From Torreya grandis (Eukaryota > Streptophyta > Pinopsida > Cupressales > Taxaceae): a stretch of 64,000 nt of DNA. The notes below the pieces were generated by a model. That model did not search any database and was not told the DNA's origin. It was given only the letters and a program-made list of their open reading frames with translations. A program made the position numbers and the translations under genes. The stretch lies in NCBI GenBank assembly GCA_037957365.1, contig JARHVA010000668.1:502001-566000 (forward strand), read 5' to 3'. Shown one piece after another: positions 38,341 to 50,230 of the stretch (position 1 is its first letter; the number at the start of each line of letters is the position of its first letter).

Positions 38341-38799
38341 TATTTTGATCGATCTGAGCTAAATATAATAATCTAACTACTGGATGTATACAAACCATGG
38401 TGTATCCACTTATGAGAGTGGATGGGCATGCTAGGTAGGTGTATAAATAGGAATAGTAGGAATGATGCCCCCTTTTGGGGAGAGGGATGAAACTTGTGAT
38501 AGAGGAGGTTGAGCCAAAAGCGATGATTATTGGCATAAGTAAAAACAAGGTTGGATTATTGTGAATAGCTTGAGAGGTTGTTTGATACATTAGATGCATT
38601 TGTTGAAAGTGGAACAAGTTTTGATTGGTGATAGTCAAGGTGTGTGGCTGAGTATAAAAAAATATAGATATGTGCATGCCATAGTAGGAAAATGAATTAG
38701 TAAGAGAGTGAATCTTGCATGATGTCAAAGGTATCATTGTCATGATTTTGTTAAAAGAAAAGGTTTGAAAAATGGAGTTATGATGTTATTTTGTATTGA

Positions 38800-41011
38800 C
38801 TAGGTTGAGATTTGGATCTCTAGAGTGAGAGATATGTTGAGGAGATGAGCACTTGCTATGACCTAATTTGAGTAGTTGACAGAGTAGGTTTAGGCTGGTA
38901 GTGATGTTACCCTAGTAAACAATTGAAATGCATGATTTTTGCTTATTTTGAAGCCTATTTTTGGTTATTTTGAGCTATTTAAAGTGTCCCAAGAAAAATA
39001 TCACTAGTTTCATGATCCTATCCTACATCCATCACTATTATCTAGGTTTTAGTGTTCATATCTAGGTTGTAACACTCCTATCTAGCACTAATGTCTTGTA
39101 CCTATTCTTGTTATCCTAAATGCTTAATTTTTTAGTGATGATACTTTGTGTTTACTATTGTACTATCTTAGCTCTTAAAATAGCATTGTTGATTGATATA
39201 TATGTTTTTTCTAGTGTTTTTAGGGTGATGTGTGGATGAGAGAGTTCTACAAGGGCTAGGTGATGGAGACATTGAGGCTATTACCATTATCTGTTGATGA
39301 GAGAGCTATCATGGATATGTTAGGTTTGGGTCATGTGTTTGACCTAGGCACAGTGCAGTGGGATAGATATCTGATTACTACCTTATGTGAGAGGTGGAAT
39401 GTAGATACATGTACTTGTTGGCTTCCTACAGGGGAGATTACTATGACTCTAGAGGATGTGTATCGTATTTTACATTTACCAGTTAGTGGACAACATGTGG
39501 CATTACAGTATGACATGGGTGATGATGATATTGTCATACATTCTTATATTTTGCTAGTGTGCCCTTACATATACATCAGAGAGGTAATGATAGTGATGTT
39601 CTATTGTAATTTATAGTAAAGTATAGTGTTCCACACTTGTGGAATTGGTTGGCCATGTTGTTATCCTTATTTGTTACTATGGATGGGAGTGGAGTGTTGA
39701 TTGCATATATGATGCATAGGATTATGCGTAGTGTGGAGGTATATGGAACTATGTTATTTTGGGGTAAGACTATGATTTCCCACATATATAGGGATATTTA
39801 TAGGTTTACATAGGAGGCATTTAGTGGTAAATTAAGTGTAGTGATGTTATTGCATTATTGGGATTATGAACACATAGTGATTATGTAGTTGATAGGATTA
39901 CCAAGGGAGAAGTGGGCACCTATATAGTCATTTGGGGAGTGGTGGATGAGTACATTAGCTATCTTATCTCCTAAGATGAATCATTATAGGTGGGTGTTAG
40001 ATAAACTAGTAGCTAGTGACATTATATGGATGCCTTATAAAGCAGTTCTTGAGTAGGTCGAGGATGAAGTGTAATTGTGGTATATAAGGGTTAGTTGTTG
40101 GATACATGACTATTGGGTTGGATTATATGAGCACATGACTAGATAGTTTGGGGTACCATAGGATATGCCCATAATAGCATGGGTATGGGTGAGGAGTACA
40201 CGGGCACTAATGAGGTCAAGAGCTCATGTGAGGCCTATGGAGGCTGAGCTAGTACTGTTACCTTTAGATGCATGGGATGTGGTTATAGACATTCCTGATG
40301 TTAGATTTATATATGCATATACTACATGGTAGATGAGGCAATAGTGGGATCCATTTTACCCTATTGATGTATGAGGATCCTTAGTTGATCTAGATGATAG
40401 GAGGTAAGCAAAAAATTCATTTAAATTGTGTGCAAATTTATGTTGTTAGTTTTTTTTAAAAACTATATAGCTAATGTAATGCCCTACTTTGTGTACAAGT
40501 GGAGTGGGAGGTGCAAAAGATGAGGCACATGATGGGGTAGGATGTGGAGAGGATGACTATTTAGAGACCATCATTGATTTTACACTTTGAGATCTCACAC
40601 AACATGTACCTGATGATGATGTAGATGAGGGTTTTATAGAGAGAGCAGTAGTTACATCTGGTTTTCATGCTCATATATTTGATAGGTCTTCAATAGCAGT
40701 ATCTACATATGTTAGGGTAGTGGGAGAGAGAGAGATGATTTGATGGCTAAGTTAGATAGGCATAAGATGCCCCCACCTAATTTTGGATCATTGAGTACAA
40801 AGATTATGGATGAGTACATAGATCTTCAGAGGTGATATGTAAACTTGTGTAAGGAGTATGGTTGGATACTAGAATGAGAGAGTCATCATTAGAGGCACTC
40901 AAGAGTTTGATGAGGTGTATGGCCATCAAGTGTAAGAGTGGATTATGGGACTAGTACTAGTGGTGAGAGTGAGACTGAGAGTGAGGGCATGACACCGATT
41001 CATGATTGATT
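38800..41011 (+). pseudogene. PMD (plant mobile domain) gene carried antisense in element C
   Basis: After an acceptor-like TTTTTAG at 39223 the coding exon reads REFYKG, a TAG, then VMETLRLLPLSVDERAIMDM (Met at 39260). The PMD core follows: ERWNVDTCTCWLPTGEITMT plus LEDVYRILHLPVSGQ. Further blocks past 39617 are PHLWNWLAMLLS, SHIYRDIYRF, HYRWVLDKLVASDIIWMPY. An intron starts GTAAGCA at 40404 and ends near 40470 or 40499. The last exon has DDYLETIIDFTL and ends ESETESEGMTPIHD with a stop near 41010. Exon order and introns match the E4 copy. Several TAG codons and probable indels disable it. Exon 1 is not clearly resolved. Confidence 0.75.
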
Positions 41012-41399
41012 GTATTTGATATGGTGTATTTTTTTTGAAAAATTGTTATATATATAGATGTTGGTTTAATTTTGACTCATGCGTATTGTGTTATGGATTT
41101 TGGAATATATTTTTATATTTGTTGCAAATGGTTGATTAGAAATAGTTGATTTGACATTGATGTTTAGGTTTCATATGTTTGGTAAGATGTCATTTTGGGA
41201 TGTGATTTGATTTTTGTTTAATAGGTTCAAGTGTGATGCTAGTTTTGATTTTTAATCATACGTGAGAAAAAAAATTGTGGTTTTGTAATTAGTTAATTAT
41301 TTTGATAAAGTGAATTCTTTAAAGATTGGAAAAAGAATAGGATATTAGTAAGGTTAGGATTTTGATAATTTGGTTTGGCTAGGAATGGTAGTTTTTAGT

Positions 41400-41600
41400 A
41401 GAAGGGGATGTAAGAAAGCACATTATGTGTATCACTTCCCTAAGAGTGACTCAAGAATACAAAGGTTGGCCCTTTGGCTCCATCATTTCCCATTAAATGA
41501 AGCTATGCAATTATGCACATGTTAATCAATGTTTGGACCATGTGTCTAATCCTTCTGAGTAGGTGGCACAAGAATATAAAGGATATCCCTTTGGCTCCAT
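41400..41600. repeat. Two-copy tandem repeat, about 125 bp
   Basis: ACAAGAATAYAAAGG followed by CCCTTTGGCTCCATCATT and GAAGCTATG/GAAGATATG occurs near 41449 and 41570. It lies just before the repeat-containing frame at 41623. Confidence 0.65.
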
Positions 41601-41622
41601 CATTGCCCCATGAAGTGAAGAT

Positions 41623-42243
41623 ATGAACCAATGTCAGTATGAATGTGTGTTATATTACACTATGATGTATCACTATCTAAAACCTTATGGCCAACTAAAA
41701 AAGTACCCATACTACTCATGTTATGTAGGAACATGTTCTATATTTGATGATGTTTGTGGTGCACTAAATATAGCTATGTATGGGGACTTTTTCAAATTCA
41801 ACCTTACTAGATGTGCAACTGAAACTGTGTGCTATGAAGAAGGCTCATCTATCCACAATCATAGTGGGTTATTATATAAACTAACACCCTATGGACTCTA
41901 CTGTGATGCATATGATGAAGCAATAGATCAAGTTAGAACTATAACCTATGATGAGGGTTCATATAATCTCAATCATAGTGGGTTTATATGTGAAATGGGT
42001 CCCTAAAAGCTAGACCATGGTGAATATCTCTCTGGAGTAGTACTCTATGATGTGGGTTCATCTAATCTTAATTTTAGTAGGTTGCTACATGAGATAGGAC
42101 CTAAAAAACTTAGCTATAGTGAATATCTCTCTGGAGTGGTACTCTATTGTAGAGCCTATGTTAGATATGTATATGGAATTACACTATGTACTCCACTAAT
42201 TATAGTGCTATATGTAGGTTACTCTCACTATACTAGTTTCTAA
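41623..42243 (+). CDS. Unrecognised repeat-containing reading frame in element C
   Basis: Function unknown. The translation is Tyr- and Cys-rich at the start (YECVLYYTMMYHYLKPYG), then shows an in-frame repeat of about 33-38 residues. Copies start at EEGSS (about 41836), DEGSY (about 41950) and DVGSS (about 42049), each with NHSG or NFSR and, in the last two, GEYLSGVVLY or SEYLSGVVLY. One in-frame stop (TAA at 42004) interrupts it. It lies between the convergent PMD and gag genes. It could be a captured gene fragment or a minisatellite that happens to stay open. No known family is recognised. Confidence 0.35.
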
Positions 42244-42544
42244 ACCTTATATATAGGTGGAATAAGAGATCTCCTATGAGGCTCTATCCTATAAGCTACA
42301 TTACTATCATGATGAGTAACTAATGATTCTAGTGAAGGAATTTCTTGGGATAACTCAGTTGTGGAGGAATGAGGTTAAGGAATCCATGGTGGAGGAGAAA
42401 TTGATTCCCCCATGTGAATGTTATGATGCCATTATCAACACATCTATTAATGTAATCCTTGAGTCCATAACAATCATTATCTCTATGTTCATGGATACAA
42501 TTATAGTTAAAAGGCCAATGTGGATGTTTATGTAAGAGATGTGG

Positions 42545-43960
42545 AAATCATCGATGAACAAAAGGTAATGTTTTTAACATCCTATCTAGTAGTGTTAATA
42601 GAATGACACATGGGCTATACTACTCTAAATCAAACTATAGTGGTACCTTGCTACTATTCTATGAAGTGCACACTATAGGTTTTGCTTTAGAAATTGGATC
42701 TCTATTTTTAACTAGTTTGTCTCCTATCTTGTTTTGGACATGGTGGATGCTAAGTGCTAGGAGCTATAGATGGAGGTAATGCTGTGAAATCTAAAGTAAT
42801 CTGATCAACTGAATCTGACTCAATCAATCCTAATTTCTTTTTCAATTCTAGAACTATATAACATAAGTGATTGAAAGAGGACTATATTTGATATATTATA
42901 TGCTATAGGAGGGGTTGATGAAGCCCCTTAATAAAGATATGTTGATTCTCTAAATTTTCTAATTTATAGATCAATCTTAACATGTGTCTCTTGAATCATA
43001 AGATATAATCACTAACTGGCTTTGAGGTATTCTGATGTAATTTGTCTAGTTTCTAATATATAAAATGAGGGCCCATGTTTTCTATGTAATATCTGAGAAA
43101 TTCCTCCTCTAGGTCATCATATGTGTGCAAGGAACCAACAAGGAGTAGGTAAAAGAACCAATTTTGTGCATTACCCACTAGTTTCTATTGGAACAACTTG
43201 AGTAGAATCAAAGGACTCATATGAGATGGCAAAGCCTTTTGAAAGGATTGAAGGTTTACAAATGGATCTCTAGTTCCATAAAAGTGAGGCAATGATGGTA
43301 TCTAAAAATTCTTAGGCAATGAATCTTTTACAAATGTCTTCGAAAGAGGGTTACATGTAAATCATTGGCATCTATCCAAGACTTATAAGCCTTATTTTCC
43401 AAGGTAAGGAGATGTCCTTAGTGTTGTAATTCACCAATTTCATGCATCAAATAAATAATCTCTTGGGATGGTATATTAACATCTTGAAGTGATTCATTTA
43501 ATCATTGAATTTAATCATTAATTTTAGCAATGAGAATGCTACATTTAGCAATTGGATCATAGAGGGGGGATGTACTTAAACCTTTGGAGGAATGGTAACT
43601 TGGATCTTAGTAGAGGGATGTGGGATACCATTGTCTTTAGGTGAAGAGTGAGAAATAGGTTCTACTATAGTAGGGGTGGCTTTAGAGATTCATTGGTATC
43701 TTTATGTTTTAGTGAATCAAATTCTAATTGAGTAGAGGATATGATGTTATCATTAATATGTACATCATTTAAAATATAATCATGCATACAAATAGAAACA
43801 ACATTTTTTAGTGCATGATGTTTGAGAAAAGGAGTGAGAGAAGAGTTAGAATCATGAGATATATTTTATTCTTCACTATGTACATAATAATCATATTATT
43901 CCATGCATTATCATAATCAAAATTTTGTTCATAGTCACTCTCATTTTCATATTTATTTGC
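42545..43960 (-). pseudogene. Element C gag
   Basis: The minus strand carries the same block order as E4 gag: an acidic Asn/Tyr-rich N-terminus near 43960-43880, then the block LNESLQDVNIPSQEIIYLMH, then AYKSWIDANDLH near 43380. The core follows at 43330-43040: IPSLPHF.G..DPF.NLQ, PLILLKLF, NWFFYLLLVGSLHTYDDLEE, FLRYYIENMG. The tail LLTLLDRMLKTLPF is near 42580. Many TAG/TAA codons interrupt it. It faces the PMD gene tail to tail. No protease or RT follows. Confidence 0.65.
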
Positions 43961-44025
43961 ATGTTCAATATCATACTACTAACTCCTACTTTATAGCTTT
44001 TTACTACTATCATTTGGCAAACTAG

Positions 44026-45241
44026 TGTTTAGTTCCTAAACAATAAAGGGTCTAGAGTAAGGGAAAAAAACTAATCTAATATGGTAAAATATAGATTTTG
44101 ATCAAATTGATTACATAGGGAAGATAAATAACTTATCTATAAAAGTAGACTGAGATGACTATTTCAGAGTTTGAAAACTATTGCATAAGATTGGGAAAAT
44201 GTTAGGAATTTAGATCTATCTTTCATTTAGTGAAAGGATAGGAGCACTAAAAATGGACACTTCAAGGTCTGGTGCTATAATCTAGGTCCTATCACTGTTG
44301 TCCAAACTGGTCACAAAGATCTAAGTTTTTTGGGTTTTGTCCACCATCCTTGTGTTATCTATAAAATTTTAAATCTTGAATATCAATGAAGCTTTATATA
44401 GAGATGTTTTAATCTTTAATCCCTAGGTATATTTACATACAAAAAACAACAAAGCACATAAAAATCAAAAGGGAAAAAAATTAGGTTAGGGTAAGTATGA
44501 TTGCATATCTAGAACCCCTGTTGTCCTGATTGTTACCTACATTAACCCTCAATCTAGGGTCTCAGATCAAATGTAGTATCCCTTAGGGAATGCACATAAT
44601 CAATGTGTATGATAGATGTAAGAATGAATTTTTTCCTAGGCCATTATTTGATCAAGCATGAAAATCTATGTGTGATGCAGAATGCTGAGCTATACTATTG
44701 ATTGATTTTTAATTATGTATTGTGCCAGAGTAGTAAGTGCTAGATATAAAATGCCTTGTGAAGTCCTTTATATAAGATACTCTTTGTTTTGACTTTGGGA
44801 AATTTATTCACATTTTGATGACATTAGAAACACAAACAAAACTTAAGGATGAAGCTAAGAAGGGATTCAGACTCATTAAGTAAATAAACTTGACTATTGA
44901 GGACTTAAAATTCAATTGGATAAGAGTGCTAGAATTTGGACACCCTAGGGTCCAACACTATAGTCCAATCCCAACACTCCTATCCTAGAGGCTTAAAACC
45001 TAAGGGGATGGAATTAACATGAGAAATATAGTTTGGCTGAGTTGGAAAGACCACCTAGAAGGCTACAAATGATTAGGAATAAGCAAAAAGGTGACCAAAG
45101 CAAGAAACAAGACTAAGACAAATGAATTAAAAGACATGGCTAATGTGAATAAGGATCATATTATATAGTTAGAGTATCCTATGAAAGGACTTTGAAAATA
45201 CATGATCTATGTGGTTGTTTGACCAATTTAGGGTGTATACA
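44026..45241 (-). repeat. Element C 5' LTR
   Basis: 1216 bp, direct repeat of 36084-37307. Its left side adjoins the gag leader (…TTTGGCAAACTAG). Confidence 0.8.
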
Positions 45242-46220
45242 ACCCTGCTTAGGACAATAGCACCATTTGTTGCTAATGTCTAAATATGGCACTAGTGTCT
45301 CTCCTTTAGTGAATGTTTGTAACTTTAAAGGGAGCTGTGGGAATTCTTGAGGGTCTTGTAGGTGATTTAATATTATACATAGGTTTGTATGTGTCATTGT
45401 TTGGGTTGATTACTCTTTAAAACCCTAATGAATACCTCCACACATGAAACAATAAAATAATCAAATGCAAAAGAAAAGAAAAAATTGGGTTGTGGGATGT
45501 TACAATCACATGGAGTAGAACCCCTATTGTCTTGACCATTGCCTACATTAACCCCAATGATAGGGGTCTGAGATCACATGTAGTTCTCCCTTAGAGAATG
45601 TGAACCATCAAATTACATGATATGATAGGATGAATTTAGCATAGGCCCTCTTTGATCAAGCATGCAAATATCTAGGTGTGAATGTATAGTAATATGTAGA
45701 GTATTTGAGCTATACTATTGATTGATTTTATGTAATAAGTGACAAAATAGTAAGTTCTGGATGTAAAATGCCTTGTGATGATCTTTATATAGGAGGATAT
45801 TTTATATGAATATAATACCTTGTTTTTTATCTGATATGTGATGAAAAAGATATAAAAAACATAATATAAGGGTCATGGAGGGGTTGGGACTCAAACACGT
45901 ATGAAAGGGACTATCAGACACTTAAGGTAAAAGTGGAAAGTAGTAGCATGTGGTACCATTGTCCTTAAAATAGTGCTAATGTCCAAGTTCTAAAAACTGA
46001 GAAGAAATTAATGCTAATAGGCTAGGGGCCCCTAGGACTAGGAAAAGGTAACCAATGACTACTGGGGGTAACAATATAGTAATAAAAAGGAATACGAAAT
46101 ATCAAAAGACTCAAGGCGACCATGTAAACATGGATTTTAAACATCACTAAGACCTTTTGTGTGAAAGAAAAGCAAAATACATAGTACTTAATGTTGATTG
46201 ACAAAATTAGGGTGTTTACA
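45242..46220 (-). repeat. Remainder of E4 5' LTR
   Basis: Matches 13870-14859 of the E4 3' LTR and ends GGTGTTTACA, followed by TTTTT. Its first 50 bases repeat sequence already present at 36038-36083. Confidence 0.75.
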
Positions 46221-46225
46221 TTTTT

Positions 46226-49200
46226 TTATCGAGACTCGACATGATATTACAAATGTGATATGAAATGTAACATCCTCACTAATTAGACACCTTAGGTAAA
46301 ATGCATTCATGTCAAAGATTTTAGAAATTTGGTAAGGACCCAACCATAGGGCATCAAATTTTTCATGCTATACTTTTTTTATAAGACTTATCCTAGAGAA
46401 GGATTAAAATAGAGATACAAAAGGATTTCACATTTATTCATTATTTGAAACACTTGAAAACTCCTTGGTCTTCATTAAAATGTACCAGGGTTATACTATG
46501 TTTTTCTTCTAATTAGATCAAATTAAGGAGTTGAGATTTTATTTTATCATCAGTTTTTATGTTGTATCTCATAAAATGTAACATGGGGATACATAAGTTC
46601 ACTAGGAATATTGGGTCATGGTCATAAAAAAGATGGTACGATGATATACCAAGGGATGATTTAATTTTAGTCTTATCAGACCATAATGCAAATTTTAGAA
46701 CATTGTGCTAGAACCTAGGTTCTTTGCCAAGATTTTCTTAATTACATCAATCAAGTTATTATTAGTCAATTTATCTACCCTATTACCTTGTAGGTAATAA
46801 TTGGAAGAGAAATTGAGGATTGCCTAATTTTTGTAATCCCATTAAATAAGTTGAAGAGGAGAAAGTGAGACCATTGTCACATATAAAAGTGGTAGGTAAC
46901 CCAAACCTAGTGATGATATGCTCTTTTAATAAGTTTATTACCATGTTGGTTGTGTTATTATTGAATGCTTGAGCTTTGGTCTAATGGGTATAATAGTCAA
47001 TTATTGTAAGAATGAATTTATGTCCTATAGAGGAACTAGCATTTATTTCTCCAATGAAGATTAATCCCCATTTTAGAAATGGCTAGACCTCAATAACTGG
47101 CTATAATGGCATGATAAGGGTATGTTACCTGTGTGTGGCAACTTGACAGGTATGAAGAAATCCAAATGTGAGTATGAATATATTTAAAAACTTGAAACCA
47201 ATAACACCCTACCCTAAGTGTCTAATGAGGTGAAACATTCCTTGAATTGTGACTAGTTCTATACATCCCATTAAAATCACTAATTACTTCAACTACTTTT
47301 GTTTGTTTAGGCATCTCAGATACATGCCTCCATGATTATTTCTATATAGTACACTTGATTTGATGATGAAGTTATTGGTTTTTAGGTGTAAGGATCTTCT
47401 TCGAGTGGAATTCAAGTGATTTGGACACTCATTATTGAACAGATAGTAGACCACATCTTGAAACCAATTATCATTTGTGATATCTTACATCATGTACTAT
47501 TGACAAATGATTTATGGGTCAAATTCAACCATGGCCTTATTGAGTCCTTAATATTTTACAATCTTCATTGGTTAGAGTTCCAAGTCAAACACTTAGATAA
47601 TGGTCATCCACTTTCATATTTTTTTGCCCAAATCATTTTATATTAGCATGATCTTTATGGCTAGGTTAGGCATAATGGTAAAAACCTTGTTGTGTAAGAT
47701 GTAATGCTTGGATTTATTGGCTACTTTGATTAAGGTAAAAACTTGGTTTTCAATCATTGAATACCTTAGTTCAACATTAAAAAGTTGATAACTAATAAAT
47801 GAGACATGTCTCTCATATCCAAATTGTTTCTTATATGTTAGGACAATAACACTCGAGTGTTATAAAGTGAATGAATAGATGTAAAAGGGTTGCATATAGT
47901 AAATATTGATAAACACTGGTGTGTTTATAATTACTATCTTGATCTAATCAAAATTTTGGTGCTTCAGTCATTCATTCTATCTTGTCAACATTCTTAAGCA
48001 TGTTGTTTAGTGGCTAGACTATCTCTGTAAATCTTGAGATGAAATTTATGAGAAAGTTTATTTTTCCAAAGAATGACTTCAACTCTTTTCTACAACTAGG
48101 CAACACAATTTTTAGAATTGCTTTTTCTCTCTTTGGGTTTATTAAAATGCTTTTATTCTGAGATGATGTGACCCAATAACTTATCCTATGTGACCTTGAA
48201 TATATACTTCTTCATTTTTAGGGAGATTCCATGATATTTGCACATATGTAATACTACTCTTAAGTATTTCACATGGTCTTCCTAATTTTTGGAAAAGAGA
48301 GTTAGATCATCCATGTATATAACTATGCATTTGATGATAATATCCTTAAATTCAATATTTATGAAACACTAAAAGGTAGAACCCACATTGATTAGGTTGA
48401 ATATCATCCTTTTGTACATAAATTTACCTCACTTTGTTGTTAATGCTATCTTGATTAAACCCTCATAGTTGACCATTACCTGATTATGCCTAAAAATATT
48501 TGTCAAAACATCATTTGAGAGTTGTTCACTATTTTTAAGACTTCATCTATTGAAGTTAATGGGTAATTATCCTTTTATGTTGCTTTTTAAAATTTTCAAA
48601 GTTCACATAAAGCCTTATCTTATTTTTATTTCAAACTAGCACAAGATTATCCACCCACATGGAGTGCCTACTAAGAAATATTATCCTTATCAAGAGTAAC
48701 TTCTGCACTTCCTCGGCTATCAATGGCTCTAAAAATAGATTCACTAGTCTTTACCTTTGACATAATGGTTTTAATCCTAGCTTGAGAGTGATGGTATGTG
48801 TGAGAATAGAAGTGTTGAACACTTTTAAGTCTTCATAGATCCATGTTATAACATGTTTTAAGTATTTTAGGGCTTGAAACAACCCTTATTTTTCCTATTA
48901 TGTACATGTCATGCCTATAAGAATGCATTTTAAATCATTTTCATTGCCTACATTACAATGCTAGTGTAATATACCTTTTGTGTGGGTTAGTTTTTATTTT
49001 TCACCTTGGTAATCCATGTCAAATAATTTTCCTAATGATATCATGTCCTTAGGAATACTATTGATTTTTATATTTATCATACCTTCCTCACTAGTTCAAA
49101 CTCTTTTATATCATCTTCATCTATAATCTGAGTTTCAAACACATTTATGTTGGTGATGAAGTCAATTTTATGATGATAATAATTGAATAATTATAAATTA

Positions 49201-49420
49201 TTGATATTACTAGGAACAAAAAGAGGAGATACTAACTCCACTAAGAACCTTCTCAACTGAGAATTGGGTATAAGTTCTAAAGTACTAGTAGTTGTTGCCA
49301 ACGTATCTGTCATTTAGTTTCTTCTACAAGGAAATGTTTTAATGTTGAATGCATCAAAATAATATATCAAGTTACATACTCAATTGTGGTATTTGGTGTT
49401 CATAAAGGTTCTTGAAGCAT
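46226..49420 (-). pseudogene. E5: gypsy pol remnant (RNase H tail, RT, RNase H, integrase)
   Basis: Read from 49420 down. The end of an extra RNase H is FDAFNIKTFPCRRN followed by TDTLATTTSTLEL. Pre-RT is the block WIYEDLKVFNTSILTHTI. RT has WVDNLVLV, IRLYVNF and the intact YMDDLTLF (about 48310). RNase H reads FYIYSFTL, with Phe at 47869-47871 in place of Asp. Integrase core: KWGLIFIGEINASSSIGH, TIIDYYTH, FGLPTTFICDNGLTFSS, NYYLQGNRVDK (about 47080-46760). The C-terminal block is KFDALWLGPYQISKIF near 46345. The frame is open up to the E4 insertion at 46220. Stops lie mostly at Gln codons. The 5' side is lost at about 49.5 kb. Confidence 0.8.
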
Positions 49421-49429
49421 CAAAACATG

Positions 49430-50230
49430 ATAAGGATGAGGATAACTAGGTTATACTTTACTTGCACAAGATAGTGCATAGTATTCTTACACAAGGTTGG
49501 AAAATAGAAGCATAGAGAAGATGAATTATTATGAATTAATTAGGTATTAGGAATAACCATTAATTAATTAAAATTCATATATTATTCATATTAAATTAGA
49601 TATAAAGTAAGAAAAACATTACATATGATAATGCATGTAAGGAACAAAGTAAGAAACACAACAGTTAACCATAACCAAATAGTCTCTATTGATCTCTTCA
49701 AAAATGGAACTCTCTTCTTCTTACAAAAATAAAAATATATAGATCCTTATAGGCTATGACTATTCATTTTATTCTTATACTTGGCACCAAAAGTGGAATC
49801 TATTCATATTATAACCTATTATGAGTTGTGGAGACAGGACAAATAGACATATATATGACAAATTGAGTACATAATGTAAAATATAGATAAATATCTTGCA
49901 CAAATTTACTATCCAATTTATTTTCCCAACACTTTCCTAGAATTAAAATTTTGTTTCATCCTAAGACAACATCATAATATCTTATAAAATTACACAAAGG
50001 GAAGAATCTAAAGAAGTGGTTAGACTAGTAAGAGTTTTCACCTCTTATGCACTACTTAGCCACCCTTTTGGGTTTTCAAATAAGTATCATACCAATCTAC
50101 CACCTTTTTAGGTTTTCAATAGGCTGGCATAACTAGGTGGCCATACTTTATAGGTTTTTAACTAACTTGGCCCTATTTGTCTTACTAGTCATCCCCAATA
50201 CAAAATTTTATTCAAAATTTTTACCAAATT
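49430..50230. other. Non-coding stretch, possible LTR or insertion remnant
   Basis: AT-rich, closed on both strands. It includes a small repeat built on GCCACCCTTTTGGGTTTT, TACCACCTTTTTAGGTTTT and GTGGCCATACTTTATAGG (50072-50160). The E5 extra RNase H breaks off at its left side, so something was inserted here, plausibly the 3' end of E6. No ends could be defined. Confidence 0.35.

Larger units (their letters stand above)
36084..45241 (-). mobile_element. Element C: pol-less gag/PMD LTR retroelement inside the E4 5' LTR
   Basis: LTRs 36084-37307 (3') and 44026-45241 (5') both start TGTTTAGTTCCTAAA and end GGTGTATACA. The minus orientation is shown by a polypurine tract after the left LTR, minus-strand TATATAA (about 36831, 44770) and minus-strand gag. 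A PMD gene is antisense (plus). No pol is present in the 6.7 kb interior. By eye the LTRs differ by roughly 15% in a 250-base sample. No plain 5 bp target duplication was found; see findings for the larger flanking repeat. Confidence 0.75.

Noticed and set aside
38336..38743. 135-codon minus-strand frame upstream of the C PMD gene
   Set aside because: No recognised domain and no counterpart at the matching place in E4; possibly chance.
49780..49800. ACTTGGCACCAAAAGTGG as a minus-strand primer-binding site
   Set aside because: No LTR edge or paired repeat could be found next to it.
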